Source: JABCZH01 sp963803775
GTDB taxonomy: Bacteria; Acidobacteriota; Terriglobia; Terriglobales; Acidobacteriaceae
Reading direction: 5' to 3'
Assembly (NCBI GenBank): GCA_963803775.1
Contig: CAWDNS010000003.1
Location: forward strand, 1-64,000
DNA length: 64,000 nt
Of this stretch, positions 36,817 to 46,370 are shown one piece after another. Made by a program: the position numbers and the translations under genes. Position 1 is the first letter of the stretch, and each line of letters opens with the position of its first letter. A model generated the notes under the pieces. That model had not been told where the DNA came from. It saw only the letters and a list, made by a program, of their open reading frames with translations, and did not search any database.

Positions 36817-38868
36817 TCAGCCGGCGACCGTGGCGGTCATAACCGTGGGCTTAAATCTATTCGCCTCGGCAAGTGGCAATTCCACGGTCGCGCGCGCCCC
36901 GTGAGGCTGCACGTTTTCGATTCTAATCTCACCATCGTGCTCTTTGATAATTCCGTAGCAAATGCTCAGTCCGAGGCCGGTGCCCTTGCCCACCGGCTTG
37001 GTGGTGTAGAACGGATCCAAAGCTCGATTCACATCCGAGAATCCCGGCCCGGTGTCTTCGACTTCCAGGATAGCGCGGTTACCCCTTGCGAAGGCACGGA
37101 TGGTGATCTTCTTGGGGCCAGATTCCGCCTCCACCGCGTCGATGGCATTATTCACCAGGTTCAAAAGAATCTGTTTGAATTGGTCCTCATCTACTGCGAC
37201 TTGAGGCAGGGCAGCGTTGATGTCAACCACGATTTCCAGACCGCGGGTGCGGACATAATACTCGCGGAGCGCCAACACTTCCTGCACCACCGCAGCCAGT
37301 TCGACCGCCTGACGATCCACCGCGCGCTGGCGCGAGAAGCGCAAAAGATTCTCCACAATTTTCTTCATGCGGCGGCCTTCATTCACTAGCTTGTCGAGCC
37401 GGTCGCGCATCGTGCCCGGAGGCACGCCCTCGCTGAGCAGTTCGCCGTAACCCATCACCGCGGTAAGAGGATTGTTGAGTTCATGGGCCACACCGGCTAC
37501 CAACTGTCCCAAAGCAGCGAGTTTCTCGGAACGAATCAACTGGTTATGCAGCGATTTCAGCTCCAGTGCAACCGACAAATCCGCGGCCAATAACTCGATT
37601 CGCGACAGCTCAGAGGCGTTGACAGCTTCCACTTCCCGGGGATCGTCGAGGGCGATGCATCCCAGGTACCCGCCCCGCGCCGAGCACAGCGGGATCAGCA
37701 GCTCGTCGCCCGTATTCCAATGCGAATTGGGCGGATATTCTCTCTGGCTCTTTACCGGCTGGTATTTTGCGGCTTCGCGGTGCGACAGCAGAAAGGAGTT
37801 CTGTCCAATCTGCCGGCCGCGGACGCAAAAGTCTTTGATGTCGTCGATGGTCCATCTCCGCGCCTTGCTTTGCAGCTCTGCCAACAGGTCCTTCGGCAGC
37901 CCGCTGGCTCCAGCCACGCGCAGACCATGTCCGGCGTTGTCCAGGTGAATCACAGCGGCCCGAAAGTTACTGACTTCTGCGATTGCAGAAGCAATCTCGT
38001 CGCATAGCAACTCCACCGTCGCGCCGCTCAGCAATCGCGAGGTGATGGCGGAGAAGCGCTCCAATTGATGATTCAGGGCCCGTTCCTTGCGCTGCATGAC
38101 TTCAATGGATTCGGATTTATCTTCAACAATCGCCAGGATCATGCCAAAAGCGACAAACATTTTCGGCGTATTCCAAAGCTCGGGTGGGACATTCAACACA
38201 GGAGCGAAGTGAGCCAGAAGCATAGCCACGGGAAATACCGCTCCCCAGCAGAAGAATCCAGCCGCAACCGTCAGAACGCCCGGTGAGGGCCGCCAGTAAT
38301 TTCGGCAGATCAAAACGCCGGGCAATCCGAACCCCAAACCCAGCAGGGCGGTCAGGCCTTCATCAAAGGAACCCCGGGATGCGGCATCGATAGCCCAGGC
38401 ACCCACCCCGATGCCCAGTCCTGCCAGGGAAAGCACATACCATGGGGATTTCTTCTTCACCCATGCCAGAAAGACAATTCCACCGCCAATGGCCGCTGTC
38501 AGGCTCACCACAAACGGCCAGCGGGCGTGAACATCGTAGGCGGCAAGAACTGTGTAGGCAACTGACGGCAACCCCACGACGGTCAACATCAGGCCACGTT
38601 TCACTCGGTCATCGACTATCGACGCTACAGAAGCGACAAAAACTACAGCGGAAGCCTGCAGCGAACCCAGATCAAATGCCAGAAGCAACGAACTGGACGC
38701 TCCTGATGCCGGTTCGAACATCTGAGCCACAAAGTGGATAAAAATCAGAAACCACGCGACCAACCAGAGTTGTAGACGAGCGGAATGGCTATGGCGTTTC
38801 AGTCCGGCAAAAATGCCCACCAGCACAGCCACGGTTACCACCGTGGGAATCTTTTCCAGAATGGTCAT
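36817..38868 (-). CDS. Membrane sensor histidine kinase with GAF domain
   Basis: 683 residues. The first ~250 residues form eight or nine hydrophobic helices, a membrane sensor region of unknown ligand. A linker helix (EVMQRKERALNHQLERFSAI) leads to a GAF-like domain at about 275-430 (VELLCDEIASAIAEVSNFRAAVIHL). HisKA follows with the phospho-accepting His in GVAHELNNPLTAVMGYGELL near residue 459. The HATPase has the N box LLNLVNNAIDAVEA, DTGPGFSD and GTGLGLSI. No receiver or regulator gene is adjacent, so it is an orphan kinase. The upstream 330 bases are a divergent gap with the beta-barrel gene. Confidence 0.9.
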   Translation of the reverse strand: MTILEKIPTVVTVAVLVGIFAGLKRHSHSARLQLWLVAWFLIFIHFVAQMFEPASGASSSLLLAFDLGSLQASAVVFVASVASIVDDRVKRGLMLTVVGLPSVAYTVLAAYDVHARWPFVVSLTAAIGGGIVFLAWVKKKSPWYVLSLAGLGIGVGAWAIDAASRGSFDEGLTALLGLGFGLPGVLICRNYWRPSPGVLTVAAGFFCWGAVFPVAMLLAHFAPVLNVPPELWNTPKMFVAFGMILAIVEDKSESIEVMQRKERALNHQLERFSAITSRLLSGATVELLCDEIASAIAEVSNFRAAVIHLDNAGHGLRVAGASGLPKDLLAELQSKARRWTIDDIKDFCVRGRQIGQNSFLLSHREAAKYQPVKSQREYPPNSHWNTGDELLIPLCSARGGYLGCIALDDPREVEAVNASELSRIELLAADLSVALELKSLHNQLIRSEKLAALGQLVAGVAHELNNPLTAVMGYGELLSEGVPPGTMRDRLDKLVNEGRRMKKIVENLLRFSRQRAVDRQAVELAAVVQEVLALREYYVRTRGLEIVVDINAALPQVAVDEDQFKQILLNLVNNAIDAVEAESGPKKITIRAFARGNRAILEVEDTGPGFSDVNRALDPFYTTKPVGKGTGLGLSICYGIIKEHDGEIRIENVQPHGARATVELPLAEANRFKPTVMTATVAG

Positions 38869-39213
38869 ATAAGGACTGGGTCAACCGTATTTCAACCCCT
38901 CGGCTTAGCCAAGATATCGCGGGTAACCTTAGTCATTGTGGATGGATTCACCCCAAAAACGCAACTTTTGCTGCTGCCGCAGGTTTTAGGAATCAACATG
39001 GTAAACAAGCGTATTCCGTTCGCGGTATTGGAACATTCTTTGTCATTCGCGGCAAGGCCAAGTTTGTGATTGTATAAAGGCTGGATATCCATGCAGACCG
39101 CTGAAACAGAAGTAGTTATGGAGTTTTGTATACAAAACTTTAAGACTGTAAATCCAACCCCTCGGACCTGTCGAACATCCAAAGTTTGTACCCCACAATT
39201 TATGGAGAAGAAA
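38869..39213. other. Divergent intergenic gap, AT-richer, no gene seen
   Basis: About 345 bases between the sensor kinase and the beta-barrel gene, pointing away from each other, so both promoters should lie here. The sequence is visibly richer in A and T than its surroundings. ATTGTATAAAGG near 39067-39078 could be a -10 region for the beta-barrel gene, but no matching -35 is clear. Open frames across it lack family character. Confidence 0.45.
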
Positions 39214-39810
39214 GTGAAAAAATTAACTCTCGTTACCTTGCTATTCGCGTCTTGTCTGCTTGCCTCGAGCGCCTTCGGGCAGCAATTCGATGCGGCCTTT
39301 GGGGTCAGCACAATTACGTCCCCCTCGGCGACCATAACAAACGGCCTCTACTTCCCGTCCGACAATGGCGGCGCATATCCCGGCTTTAGTGCCGACCTCC
39401 TTTTGCATCATCGCTTTGGGATTGAAGGTGACTTGTTCTGGAGAGCGTCCCAGAATGTGTATGGCGGACTCGGATCCCAACCCTATCGTCCATTGTTCTA
39501 CTCCTTCAATGCCATCTGGGCCCCGAAATTGAGCAAGAATTTCACCGCTGAACTGTTGGCTGGAATTGGCGGCGAGGACGTCAGATTCTACGGGCTTACG
39601 AATTGCAATAACTTCTTCGGATGCACCAGCTATAGCAGCAGCAATCACTTTATGGGCTCTTTCGGAGGAGGGATTCGCGCGTACATCTGGCACAACGTCT
39701 TTGTCCGACCGGAAGTCAGGCTCTACCTGATCAACAACAACAGCGAGTTCAGTTCAAACACCGTGGTACGCTACGGCGGATCTCTGGGCTACAGTTTCGG
39801 CGGCCGCTAA
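39214..39810 (+). CDS. Small outer-membrane beta-barrel protein
   Basis: About 198 residues from GTG 39214, which has GGAGAAG six bases upstream; ATG 39202 is in frame four codons earlier but lacks a ribosome site. A signal peptide (VKKLTLVTLLFASCLLASS, cleavage near AFGQQ) is followed by alternating strands typical of an eight-stranded barrel: FSADLLLHHRFGIEGDLFWR, YSFNAIWAPKLSKNFTAELLAGIGG, GGGIRAYIWHNVFVRPEVRLYLI, and a C-terminal VVRYGGSLGYSFGGR. The final aromatic-rich strand suits insertion by the Bam complex. Related small barrels in acidobacteria have no assigned role; OmpA/OmpW-like porins or adhesins are the nearest folds. Confidence 0.8.
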   Translation: MKKLTLVTLLFASCLLASSAFGQQFDAAFGVSTITSPSATITNGLYFPSDNGGAYPGFSADLLLHHRFGIEGDLFWRASQNVYGGLGSQPYRPLFYSFNAIWAPKLSKNFTAELLAGIGGEDVRFYGLTNCNNFFGCTSYSSSNHFMGSFGGGIRAYIWHNVFVRPEVRLYLINNNSEFSSNTVVRYGGSLGYSFGGR

Positions 39811-39830
39811 GTTGTCTTTTTATCATCCGC

Positions 39831-39876
39831 AGGCGGCATGCACTTCGGGGGGTTACTCCTTCGAGCCATGCCGCCT
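39831..39876 (+). terminator. Intrinsic terminator-like hairpin after the beta-barrel gene
   Basis: AGGCGGCATG (39831-39840) pairs exactly with CATGCCGCCT (39867-39876) as a 10-bp stem, followed by TCGAGTTTTATTC. It lies 20 bases after the beta-barrel stop. Confidence 0.6.
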
Positions 39877-39952
39877 TCGAGTTTTATTCTGCATATAAGT
39901 AGGCGCACGCCGACAGCCGGGAGTACAATCGGCGGAAGTAGGAGGTCTCTCT

Positions 39953-40291
39953 ATGAGACATTGCCTTCTATTTCTTTGCCTTGTCGACGTCCTGATCGTC
40001 ACGCCAATCGTCGGCGCACAATCAACTCAATCTCCAGGACAGTTCGAACGTCCCGGGAAGCAGGAGATTGCCAAATATCCCCTGCAACTCGAGCCGCCGC
40101 TACCCCCGCCAAAAAGAAGTCTTGATTCAGTGAAACTTCACGCCGAGGCGACTGAACTGGCCGAGCTCGCGCGCGGGGTACCGTCGGACTTGGATCAGCT
40201 TTCGCAGGGCAAGATCCCCAAGGACTTCGCCGAAAAACTCAAGCGCATTGAGAAACTTTCCAAACATCTGCGCGGTGAATTAGCGCCCTGA
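39953..40291 (+). CDS. Small exported protein, paralogue of 42398-42739
   Basis: 112 residues, GGAGG eight bases before the ATG. A signal peptide (MRHCLLFLCLVDVLIVTPIVGA) is followed by a proline-rich stretch and a helical C-terminus: AEATELAELARGVPSDLDQLSQGKIPKDFAEKLKRIEKLSKHLRGELAP. The same helical pattern, A.EL.EL...V..D...L..G...KD...LKRIEKLSK.LR.E.AP, appears in the protein at 42398-42739. The two genes flank the sulfatase-fold/TPR gene, whose 3' end is 4 bases away and convergent. No domain with known function is recognised; a periplasmic helical partner protein is a guess. Confidence 0.7.
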   Translation: MRHCLLFLCLVDVLIVTPIVGAQSTQSPGQFERPGKQEIAKYPLQLEPPLPPPKRSLDSVKLHAEATELAELARGVPSDLDQLSQGKIPKDFAEKLKRIEKLSKHLRGELAP

Positions 40292-40295
40292 TGGC

Positions 40296-42269
40296 TCACG
40301 GATTAGAGGTGGTTTGCAGTCGATTCGCTTCCGTCTGCTCGCGGCGAGCGTTCTCCTCCTGCCCCAGTTCGGTATAAACATTGCCCAGAAACTTGTGCGC
40401 GTCGGGCGATTTCGGCTGCAGTTTGACAGCCTTCTGTAGATAGGGCAAAGCGTCGTGGGGACGGTTCTGCATACCGAAGATGCGGCCGAGCAATAAATTT
40501 GCCTGGTAATGGTCGGGGTTGATTTGGAGCGCGTGCTGCAGGCTCTTTGCCGCCTCCGTCGAACGACCGAGTTCGTCATACGCCATTCCCAGGTAGAACT
40601 GCATGTCGTCTGAGTCGGGAGCGTGCGCCACAGCAATCTCCAACTGCGTAGCTGCCCCCGTCCAGTCCCCTGTCTCCGCCAGAGCCACCCCCAACTCATA
40701 ATGTGCGCGGCCGGATTCCGGTGTGAGTTCGACTGCTTTCCGTAGCCATGGCAGCGCTTCCGCGTAGTTTCCAAGCCCGTTGTAGGCCCGGCCCAGTTCC
40801 AGGTTCGCCAGCCCGACATTAGGCTGATCTTTGAGCACCTCCTGCAATTGCGGGATGGCGTCCTTGTAACGCTCATCGTCCATGTCGACAAGGCCCTGGT
40901 GTAGCCGATTTGCGATCTGGACTTTTTCTTTGGGATCTGGACCGGTCGGCGTCTTGCTTGCTTCGGACTTACCGAACTCGGAGGTAACGTAGCCCAGGGC
41001 TTGCAGTTGCTCCGCCTGATCGGGTGTGATCCCAGCCAGCGCTGGAGTGGCACTGCTGGTTTTCCGGTGGAAGTCATCGAGCTGGGAGGCCATAGTGTCC
41101 GCAACCGCGGTGGAATTGCCCGCCAGATTTCGCGCTTCCCCAGGATCCGCCAACTGATCGTAGAGCTCGTGCTGCGGCGCATCGACGTAGAGATACTTCC
41201 CGGCCCGCCAGGCGCGTAAAGGACTCCAGCCGAACGCCCGAAAAGGATAGTCGGTTTCGGCGTAGGCTGGACGGTCTTCGCCCCCGCTCTTGGAGCCGGA
41301 CTTCACCAACTCCATTAGAGACGCCCCCTGCATCGTAGGCGGGGGATTGATCCCCACCGCCTGCAAAATCGTGGGTGCTAAGTCGACCAGACCGACTCGG
41401 GTATCGATTCGAATAGGAGCGGACCTCACGCCGGCAAGTTTCAACAGCAGCGGCACATGGATGGTCTCGTCGTATAGAAAGAGCCCATGTGTCTGTTCTC
41501 CGTGTTCTCCGAAAGCCTCACCGTGATCGGCTGCAACCGCAATCACAGTGGAATCGTACAGTCCGCTGGCGTGTAGCGCGGCCAACAGTTTTCCCACGGC
41601 GAAATCGGCGAAAGCAATCTCGCCGTCGTAGGGGGAAGCACGATACTTGGCTTTGAATGGCTCCGGCGGATCGTATGGATCATGCGGATCGTAGAGATGT
41701 ACCCAAAGAAAGAAGGGACCGCGCTGGTTCCGGTTGAGCCAGTCGATTGCGTGAGCCACCACGACCGTGGCACGACGTTCCACACTCTGATAGCGATCTT
41801 CTCCGGGCGCACGGCTGTGAAACCCGGCATCGTAAACCTCAAAGCCGCGGTCGAAGCCGGGTGCTGCGACACTCTTCGGATCAAGTATCTGTGAGCCGAC
41901 GAAGGCCGCTGTGTGATATCCGTTCTGCCGCAGGATGTCGGGAAGATAGGGCAGATCCTTGGCTAAGGGATTTCCCATGTCTTGCAGATGATTGAACTGC
42001 GGATAAGTGCCGGTGAGTATGGTAGCGTGCGAGGGTGTCGTCAACGGAACCTGGGAATAAGCACGCGAGAATACCACGCCTTGCTTTGCTAGGGCATCCA
42101 GGTTGGGCGTAAGTCCCCGCTTCGAACCCAGGAAACCCATGCGGTCAGCGCGGGTGGTGTCCAGGGTGATCAGGACGACGCTGCTCGGCACGGCCACACC
42201 CGGTAACGAACAGGCCGCCAAGAGCAGAGCATGAACTAGAACACATTCGAACGCCGGGCGGGAGAGCAT
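40296..42269 (-). CDS. Sulfatase/alkaline-phosphatase-fold protein fused to TPR repeats, Thr at nucleophile position
   Basis: 657 residues with a signal peptide or anchor (LVHALLLAACSLPG). Residues 31-400 are a sulfatase-fold hydrolase: LITLDTTRAD near 34-42 (metal Asp), DPHDPYDPPEPF, AADHGEAFGEHG near 247, and a substrate-cap region. The position of the formylglycine-forming Cys/Ser (C/S-x-P-S-R) reads T77-T-P-S-H, followed by ATILTG. Thr is the nucleophile in nucleotide pyrophosphatases and phosphoethanolamine transferases of the same superfamily, so a phosphodiester or phosphonate substrate is more likely than a sulfate ester. Residues 455-650 are five or six TPR repeats (AHYELGVALAETGDWTGAATQLEIA and similar). 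The TPR part should bind a protein partner outside the cytoplasm. Confidence 0.85.
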   Translation of the reverse strand: MLSRPAFECVLVHALLLAACSLPGVAVPSSVVLITLDTTRADRMGFLGSKRGLTPNLDALAKQGVVFSRAYSQVPLTTPSHATILTGTYPQFNHLQDMGNPLAKDLPYLPDILRQNGYHTAAFVGSQILDPKSVAAPGFDRGFEVYDAGFHSRAPGEDRYQSVERRATVVVAHAIDWLNRNQRGPFFLWVHLYDPHDPYDPPEPFKAKYRASPYDGEIAFADFAVGKLLAALHASGLYDSTVIAVAADHGEAFGEHGEQTHGLFLYDETIHVPLLLKLAGVRSAPIRIDTRVGLVDLAPTILQAVGINPPPTMQGASLMELVKSGSKSGGEDRPAYAETDYPFRAFGWSPLRAWRAGKYLYVDAPQHELYDQLADPGEARNLAGNSTAVADTMASQLDDFHRKTSSATPALAGITPDQAEQLQALGYVTSEFGKSEASKTPTGPDPKEKVQIANRLHQGLVDMDDERYKDAIPQLQEVLKDQPNVGLANLELGRAYNGLGNYAEALPWLRKAVELTPESGRAHYELGVALAETGDWTGAATQLEIAVAHAPDSDDMQFYLGMAYDELGRSTEAAKSLQHALQINPDHYQANLLLGRIFGMQNRPHDALPYLQKAVKLQPKSPDAHKFLGNVYTELGQEENARREQTEANRLQTTSNP

Positions 42270-42397
42270 GATGTACCGTCAGTTTAACATTCGACGATAG
42301 TGCGCTCTCGACCTTGAGACTGTATCTGGGCCGGTAGCGTTCTTGTTAGGCACGAGCCAAGGTGTAAAATGCGCACCATCTTCGTCAGGAGGCCGCT

Positions 42398-42739
42398 ATG
42401 AAGGTTCCTCCCGCTTCCCTGCTATTCGTGCTGCTCGGATTATGCTTGTCCGCAGCAGGGCAGTCGGTCCCGCCCGGCGCCCCTATCCCACCGGGATATG
42501 AGCTTCCGCCGCCCACGATCTATGCGCCCGCTTACCCCGGTCGCCCGCAGACTGTACGGGTTGATCCGACCGTACTGCAGCGCGAGGCCAGGGAACTGCT
42601 CGAACTCTCAGAATCAGTACAACCGGACATCGAATCCCTAAAGCGGGGCCTCTTGCACAAAGATCTTATCGACAGACTCAAGCGCATCGAGAAGCTCTCT
42701 AAGCGCCTGCGAAACGAAATCGCTCCACTGGGCAACTAA
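42398..42739 (+). CDS. Small exported protein, paralogue of 39953-40291
   Basis: 113 residues with a signal peptide (MKVPPASLLFVLLGLCLSAAG) and then a proline-rich linker (PPGAPIPPGYELPPPTIYAP). The C-terminal half, VLQREARELLELSESVQPDIESLKRGLLHKDLIDRLKRIEKLSKRLRNEIAP, matches the protein at 39953-40291 residue for residue in its key positions. A GGAGG lies seven bases upstream of the ATG (aggaggccgct). It sits divergent from the sulfatase-fold/TPR gene and ends at the strong terminator hairpin facing the TonB-receptor gene. Role unknown. Confidence 0.72.
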   Translation: MKVPPASLLFVLLGLCLSAAGQSVPPGAPIPPGYELPPPTIYAPAYPGRPQTVRVDPTVLQREARELLELSESVQPDIESLKRGLLHKDLIDRLKRIEKLSKRLRNEIAPLGN

Positions 42740-42741
42740 AA

Positions 42742-42769
42742 AAGCCGCCGACCCGAAGGTCGGCGGCTT
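42742..42769. terminator. Bidirectional intrinsic terminator
   Basis: A perfect 12-bp stem AAGCCGCCGACC / GGTCGGCGGCTT with a CGAA tetraloop. On the minus strand it is followed by TTTTTTAG, a textbook tail for the TonB-receptor gene ending at 42792; on the plus strand it ends the small exported protein gene at 42739. Confidence 0.9.
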
Positions 42770-42791
42770 GGTTATAGATGGAACTACCTGA

Positions 42792-45700
42792 CTAGAAGTT
42801 CAGCCTGATACCCCATTCAACTTGCCGCGGAGCACCCAGCGAGAAGATACCGGAGCCGGTCCCGGTTCGCACTGAGTTCCGCGTGGAGCCGTCGGATGTT
42901 CCGTTGACGCTGCCGGCGTTACCAACGCTGCCGGGCGCAAACGGCGTCAGAGAGTAAGGCAGCGCTCCGAACTCTTGCCCGAAGTTTGCCAGGTTGAACA
43001 CGTTGAACGCGCTGAAAGAAGGTTCAATGTTGAACCTTTCCGTCAGTTTGATAGGCCAAGCCAAGGTGGTGCTGACCTCGCGGAAGATGCCGTTACCCAC
43101 CGGGTTTGCCGGCGACTGCGGAATAAACGGCTTAGTGGCTTGCAGCTCTTGCAACTGCGCTGTGGTGAACAGGCCCGCTCCAACCAAGGCCTGCCCGGCC
43201 GGTGTCAGCGTACCTGCTTGCGTGCTATTCCACGAGTTGATCGCGTTGACAAGTCCAGTTGGAGAAAGGGAGCGCATAAACTGCCCTGGCTTTCCCACGC
43301 TTTGACCGGGCACCGGCAGGAAGTCTTCGTTCGTGCCGTCTCCCGTTAGATCGGTGTGGAATATCCCGGCCTGACTTTCGATTCCTCCGGCTGCGGAGTT
43401 CCCTTCTTGCAGGAATACCGAAGTCGGATGGGCTGTACCAAAGTTTCCAATCACGCTGAGGCGTGGTCCATGATGTGCAACTTCCATCGTAACACCGAAC
43501 TTAAACGCGTCTGTACGATCCAGCGAAGTTGGGCCAGTGAAGTAACTGGGGTTATTGAAGTCAGGTGCCACGGCGCTGAAGAACTGGTCGTTGCCACCGT
43601 CGCCTACGAAGCGCGACAGGGTGTAAGCAACGGTCAGGTTCATCGACGTAAATCCTGGCATCGGATTCGCCAGCTGTTGTTTGTATGACATCTGTAACGC
43701 GTTGTAAGTAGAGCGTCCTTCCGGCAGTTCGAAGTCGCCTACACCCACATTGCGATTGATGCCACCGAAAGCCGCGCCGCTCCCGGCGGGGCCGCCGGCA
43801 GGACCGGAACCGAAGGCATTGCCTGAATCTAGCCCGTTTCCGGCGAAGTCGTTGATGGTGTCGCCAGCGGCAATCGCACAATTGATTGCTGCCGCACTGG
43901 AGCCGCCCGCGCAACCCGCAGCGGTCGTAGTGTTGGCGATCGCTGCATTTGCCGCTGGGACGCTCAGGAAGCGCGCATCGCCGACGTGGTTTTCGTCAAT
44001 CGTCAGCATGAAGCGGGTGCTGACGTTGCGGATGTAATCCGCAGTAAGAACACCGCCCTTCCAGATCTCATGTTGCATACCGAAGTTGAACTGGTAGGAG
44101 CGCGCATTGCGGAAGTTAGGATCAAACGCCGACAAACCTTCCGGTTGGCTGATTTGCAGAGTGTTGGCAACGTAGCTCGGATTGGAAACGGGCCCCTGCG
44201 CCTTCACAGCCGCCTGGAATTCCTTCTGTAGGTCGAACACCAGTGGACCGGCAGTCGAGAGAGGTTGGAAGCAGACACCAGTCGCGAGGTCCACTCCGTT
44301 GATCGAGCTAACGCTTCCACCTGGAGCACCAGGGATGCCGAACGTGACGCTTCCCGCAGGCCCGGGTGCATTACCGCAGCCGAGGATTGCGCTCTGAAAG
44401 AACAGCCCTGTGGCCAGTTTGGCTGGGCGATCAAACAGAGTGTTGTTGAAGATGGAGTTTTCGTAGTAGATGCCAGCGCCTGCCCGAATGACAGTCTTGC
44501 CCTTCTTGGTTGGATCCCAGGCAAAACCGACTTGCGGTCCGAACTGGGTGTTGGGCTGTCTCACGGCGTTGCCCAAGCCCGGTCCAAACTGATCGAGCAG
44601 CGGACTGCTTCCGGTGCAGGGAGCGATAGCGGCCGGTGACGCCGAGCACGGAATCGGAGCCAAGTCGCTGTCCGAGCGGCCGGTGTCGCGATTGTAACGA
44701 AGACCGTAGGTCCAGGTGAAGTTCGGTTTCATCTTCCAGGAATCACCAAGGTAGAACTGGAAGCGGTTGTCGCGTTGTCCTCCAGCCGGAAGACCGAAAT
44801 TCGGCTTCTCGGTGAAGAATCCTTGCCCGTTGCCAATGATCGCCTGCAGGAACGGGCAGGTGACGACATTGCCCGGCGTTCCACATCCCTGCGACACGGT
44901 GAAGTCAAGAGGCGCAATTCCGAAGAAGCTGGCGAATCCGCCGCCATTGATATCGTTATAGCCGATACCAAAGCGGAACACGTGCGAACCGTACACTTTG
45001 CTTCCGTCGTACTTAATTTGCTTGTTGCTCTGGAAGGTCTGCTGCGGTGCCAGGAGGTTCGGGCCCGACAACTGGATCCCCAGGTCGGCCACAAGAATCT
45101 CAGCCTCAGGTATCGGGTTGAAGAAGCTCGCACCCTGCGTACCATCACCGATCAGGTTGTGGAATTTCAAGTAGCCGAAGCGAATGCTATGAGACCAGGA
45201 CCCTTGACTGATATCCACGCCGGCTGCATCGGAAGGAGTGTTGTCGCGGTTCTCGTATACCTGGTAGTTGTAGCCGAAGTTAGCGTCCGACCTGTTCCAG
45301 TTATAGGTAAACCGATAGAAAACGTGAATGTTCTTGCTAGCCTGCCAGTCCAACTTGCCCGTGACTTCGCTGTCGCGGAAGGGCGAAAGGTAGCCGCCGC
45401 TGAGCTGGCTGAAGGGAGCCGGTATCACCAGAGGAATGATTCCATCCTGCTTCATGCGTTCGCCGTCAATGAAGAAGAACAACTTGTCCTTGATGATTGG
45501 GCCGCCAACACGACCGCCATAGTTATTGCGTTGGTAATAGCCGACCTGGCCTCCAGGAAAGGCTGCCGTGCCAGCATCGCGACCACGGAAGTTATAGAAC
45601 GCCTGGCCGTGAATGTCGTTCGTCCCAGACCTCGTGGTCACGTTGACCGCGCCAGCCGACGTCAACTCGGTGGAGAGATCAAGGTTTGACCGACTGATGT

Positions 45701-46370
45701 TGAATTCCTGAATCGAACTCATGCCGACGTTCTGGGTGGTCGTGCCTACGGTCTCGTCGCTGATGTCGACGCCGTCCAGTTCGATACGCGGAGTACGCCC
45801 GAAGACGCCATTGATGGAAATCGAAGAATAACCGGCTTTGGTGGGGTCGAATGTCTGGCCGTCTTGAATCTGCACGCCGGGTTCGAGCTGCGCGAGGTCA
45901 AGGAAGTTGCGACCGTCAACCGGCAGCTTGTCAATCTGGTCGCCGGTAATAACGCCTTGAACCGTCGATTGCTCGGTATTGACCTGAATCGAAGAAGCCT
46001 GCACTTCTACAACCTGGCTGGCTTCGCCAACCTCAAGCTTGGTGTTGCCGGAAGAGGTTACGCCGACTTGCACGGCAAACGCTCGTTCCGAAGTGCGGAA
46101 GCCCTTGGCTTCAATCCGCAAAACGTAGTCGCCGGGGATCAATCCGCCGGAGTTGTACGTACCCGAATTCGTCGAGGTAGTGGTGATGACCTGCCCCGTG
46201 GCTTTGTGAGTGATCGTGATCTTGGCGCCACCAACTACGGCACCGGATGGGTCAGTAACGGTTCCCTGAATACTTCCTTGGGAAACGGTCGTCTGGGCCA
46301 GGAGCACAGTGCTCGTCGCCAGCACGCATGTAACAAGGAGAGTGAACATCAGTAAACGCTTAAAGCTCAT
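42792..46370 (-). CDS. Oar-like TonB-dependent receptor with carboxypeptidase-like regulatory domain
   Basis: 1192 residues. The start at 46370 follows GGAGGAAAG; an open frame continues 47 codons upstream but without signal character. Signal peptide MSFKRLLMFTLLVTCVLATS, then a carboxypeptidase regulatory-like beta sandwich (GSIQGTVTDPSGAVVGGAKITI ... GDYVLRIEAKGF), a plug region with QVVEVQASSIQVNTEQSTV and ITGDQIDKLPVDGRNFLDLAQLEPGV, and a large barrel ending in EWGIRLNF, the aromatic C-terminal beta signal. Such receptors bring large nutrients such as glycans or peptides through the outer membrane and are expanded in acidobacteria. The neighbouring hydrolases suggest a shared substrate. 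No TonB box could be fixed with certainty. Confidence 0.9.
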   Translation of the reverse strand: MSFKRLLMFTLLVTCVLATSTVLLAQTTVSQGSIQGTVTDPSGAVVGGAKITITHKATGQVITTTSTNSGTYNSGGLIPGDYVLRIEAKGFRTSERAFAVQVGVTSSGNTKLEVGEASQVVEVQASSIQVNTEQSTVQGVITGDQIDKLPVDGRNFLDLAQLEPGVQIQDGQTFDPTKAGYSSISINGVFGRTPRIELDGVDISDETVGTTTQNVGMSSIQEFNISRSNLDLSTELTSAGAVNVTTRSGTNDIHGQAFYNFRGRDAGTAAFPGGQVGYYQRNNYGGRVGGPIIKDKLFFFIDGERMKQDGIIPLVIPAPFSQLSGGYLSPFRDSEVTGKLDWQASKNIHVFYRFTYNWNRSDANFGYNYQVYENRDNTPSDAAGVDISQGSWSHSIRFGYLKFHNLIGDGTQGASFFNPIPEAEILVADLGIQLSGPNLLAPQQTFQSNKQIKYDGSKVYGSHVFRFGIGYNDINGGGFASFFGIAPLDFTVSQGCGTPGNVVTCPFLQAIIGNGQGFFTEKPNFGLPAGGQRDNRFQFYLGDSWKMKPNFTWTYGLRYNRDTGRSDSDLAPIPCSASPAAIAPCTGSSPLLDQFGPGLGNAVRQPNTQFGPQVGFAWDPTKKGKTVIRAGAGIYYENSIFNNTLFDRPAKLATGLFFQSAILGCGNAPGPAGSVTFGIPGAPGGSVSSINGVDLATGVCFQPLSTAGPLVFDLQKEFQAAVKAQGPVSNPSYVANTLQISQPEGLSAFDPNFRNARSYQFNFGMQHEIWKGGVLTADYIRNVSTRFMLTIDENHVGDARFLSVPAANAAIANTTTAAGCAGGSSAAAINCAIAAGDTINDFAGNGLDSGNAFGSGPAGGPAGSGAAFGGINRNVGVGDFELPEGRSTYNALQMSYKQQLANPMPGFTSMNLTVAYTLSRFVGDGGNDQFFSAVAPDFNNPSYFTGPTSLDRTDAFKFGVTMEVAHHGPRLSVIGNFGTAHPTSVFLQEGNSAAGGIESQAGIFHTDLTGDGTNEDFLPVPGQSVGKPGQFMRSLSPTGLVNAINSWNSTQAGTLTPAGQALVGAGLFTTAQLQELQATKPFIPQSPANPVGNGIFREVSTTLAWPIKLTERFNIEPSFSAFNVFNLANFGQEFGALPYSLTPFAPGSVGNAGSVNGTSDGSTRNSVRTGTGSGIFSLGAPRQVEWGIRLNF

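Noticed and set aside
44775..45689. 304-codon open frame opposite the TonB receptor
   Set aside because: Antisense shadow within a confidently assigned receptor.
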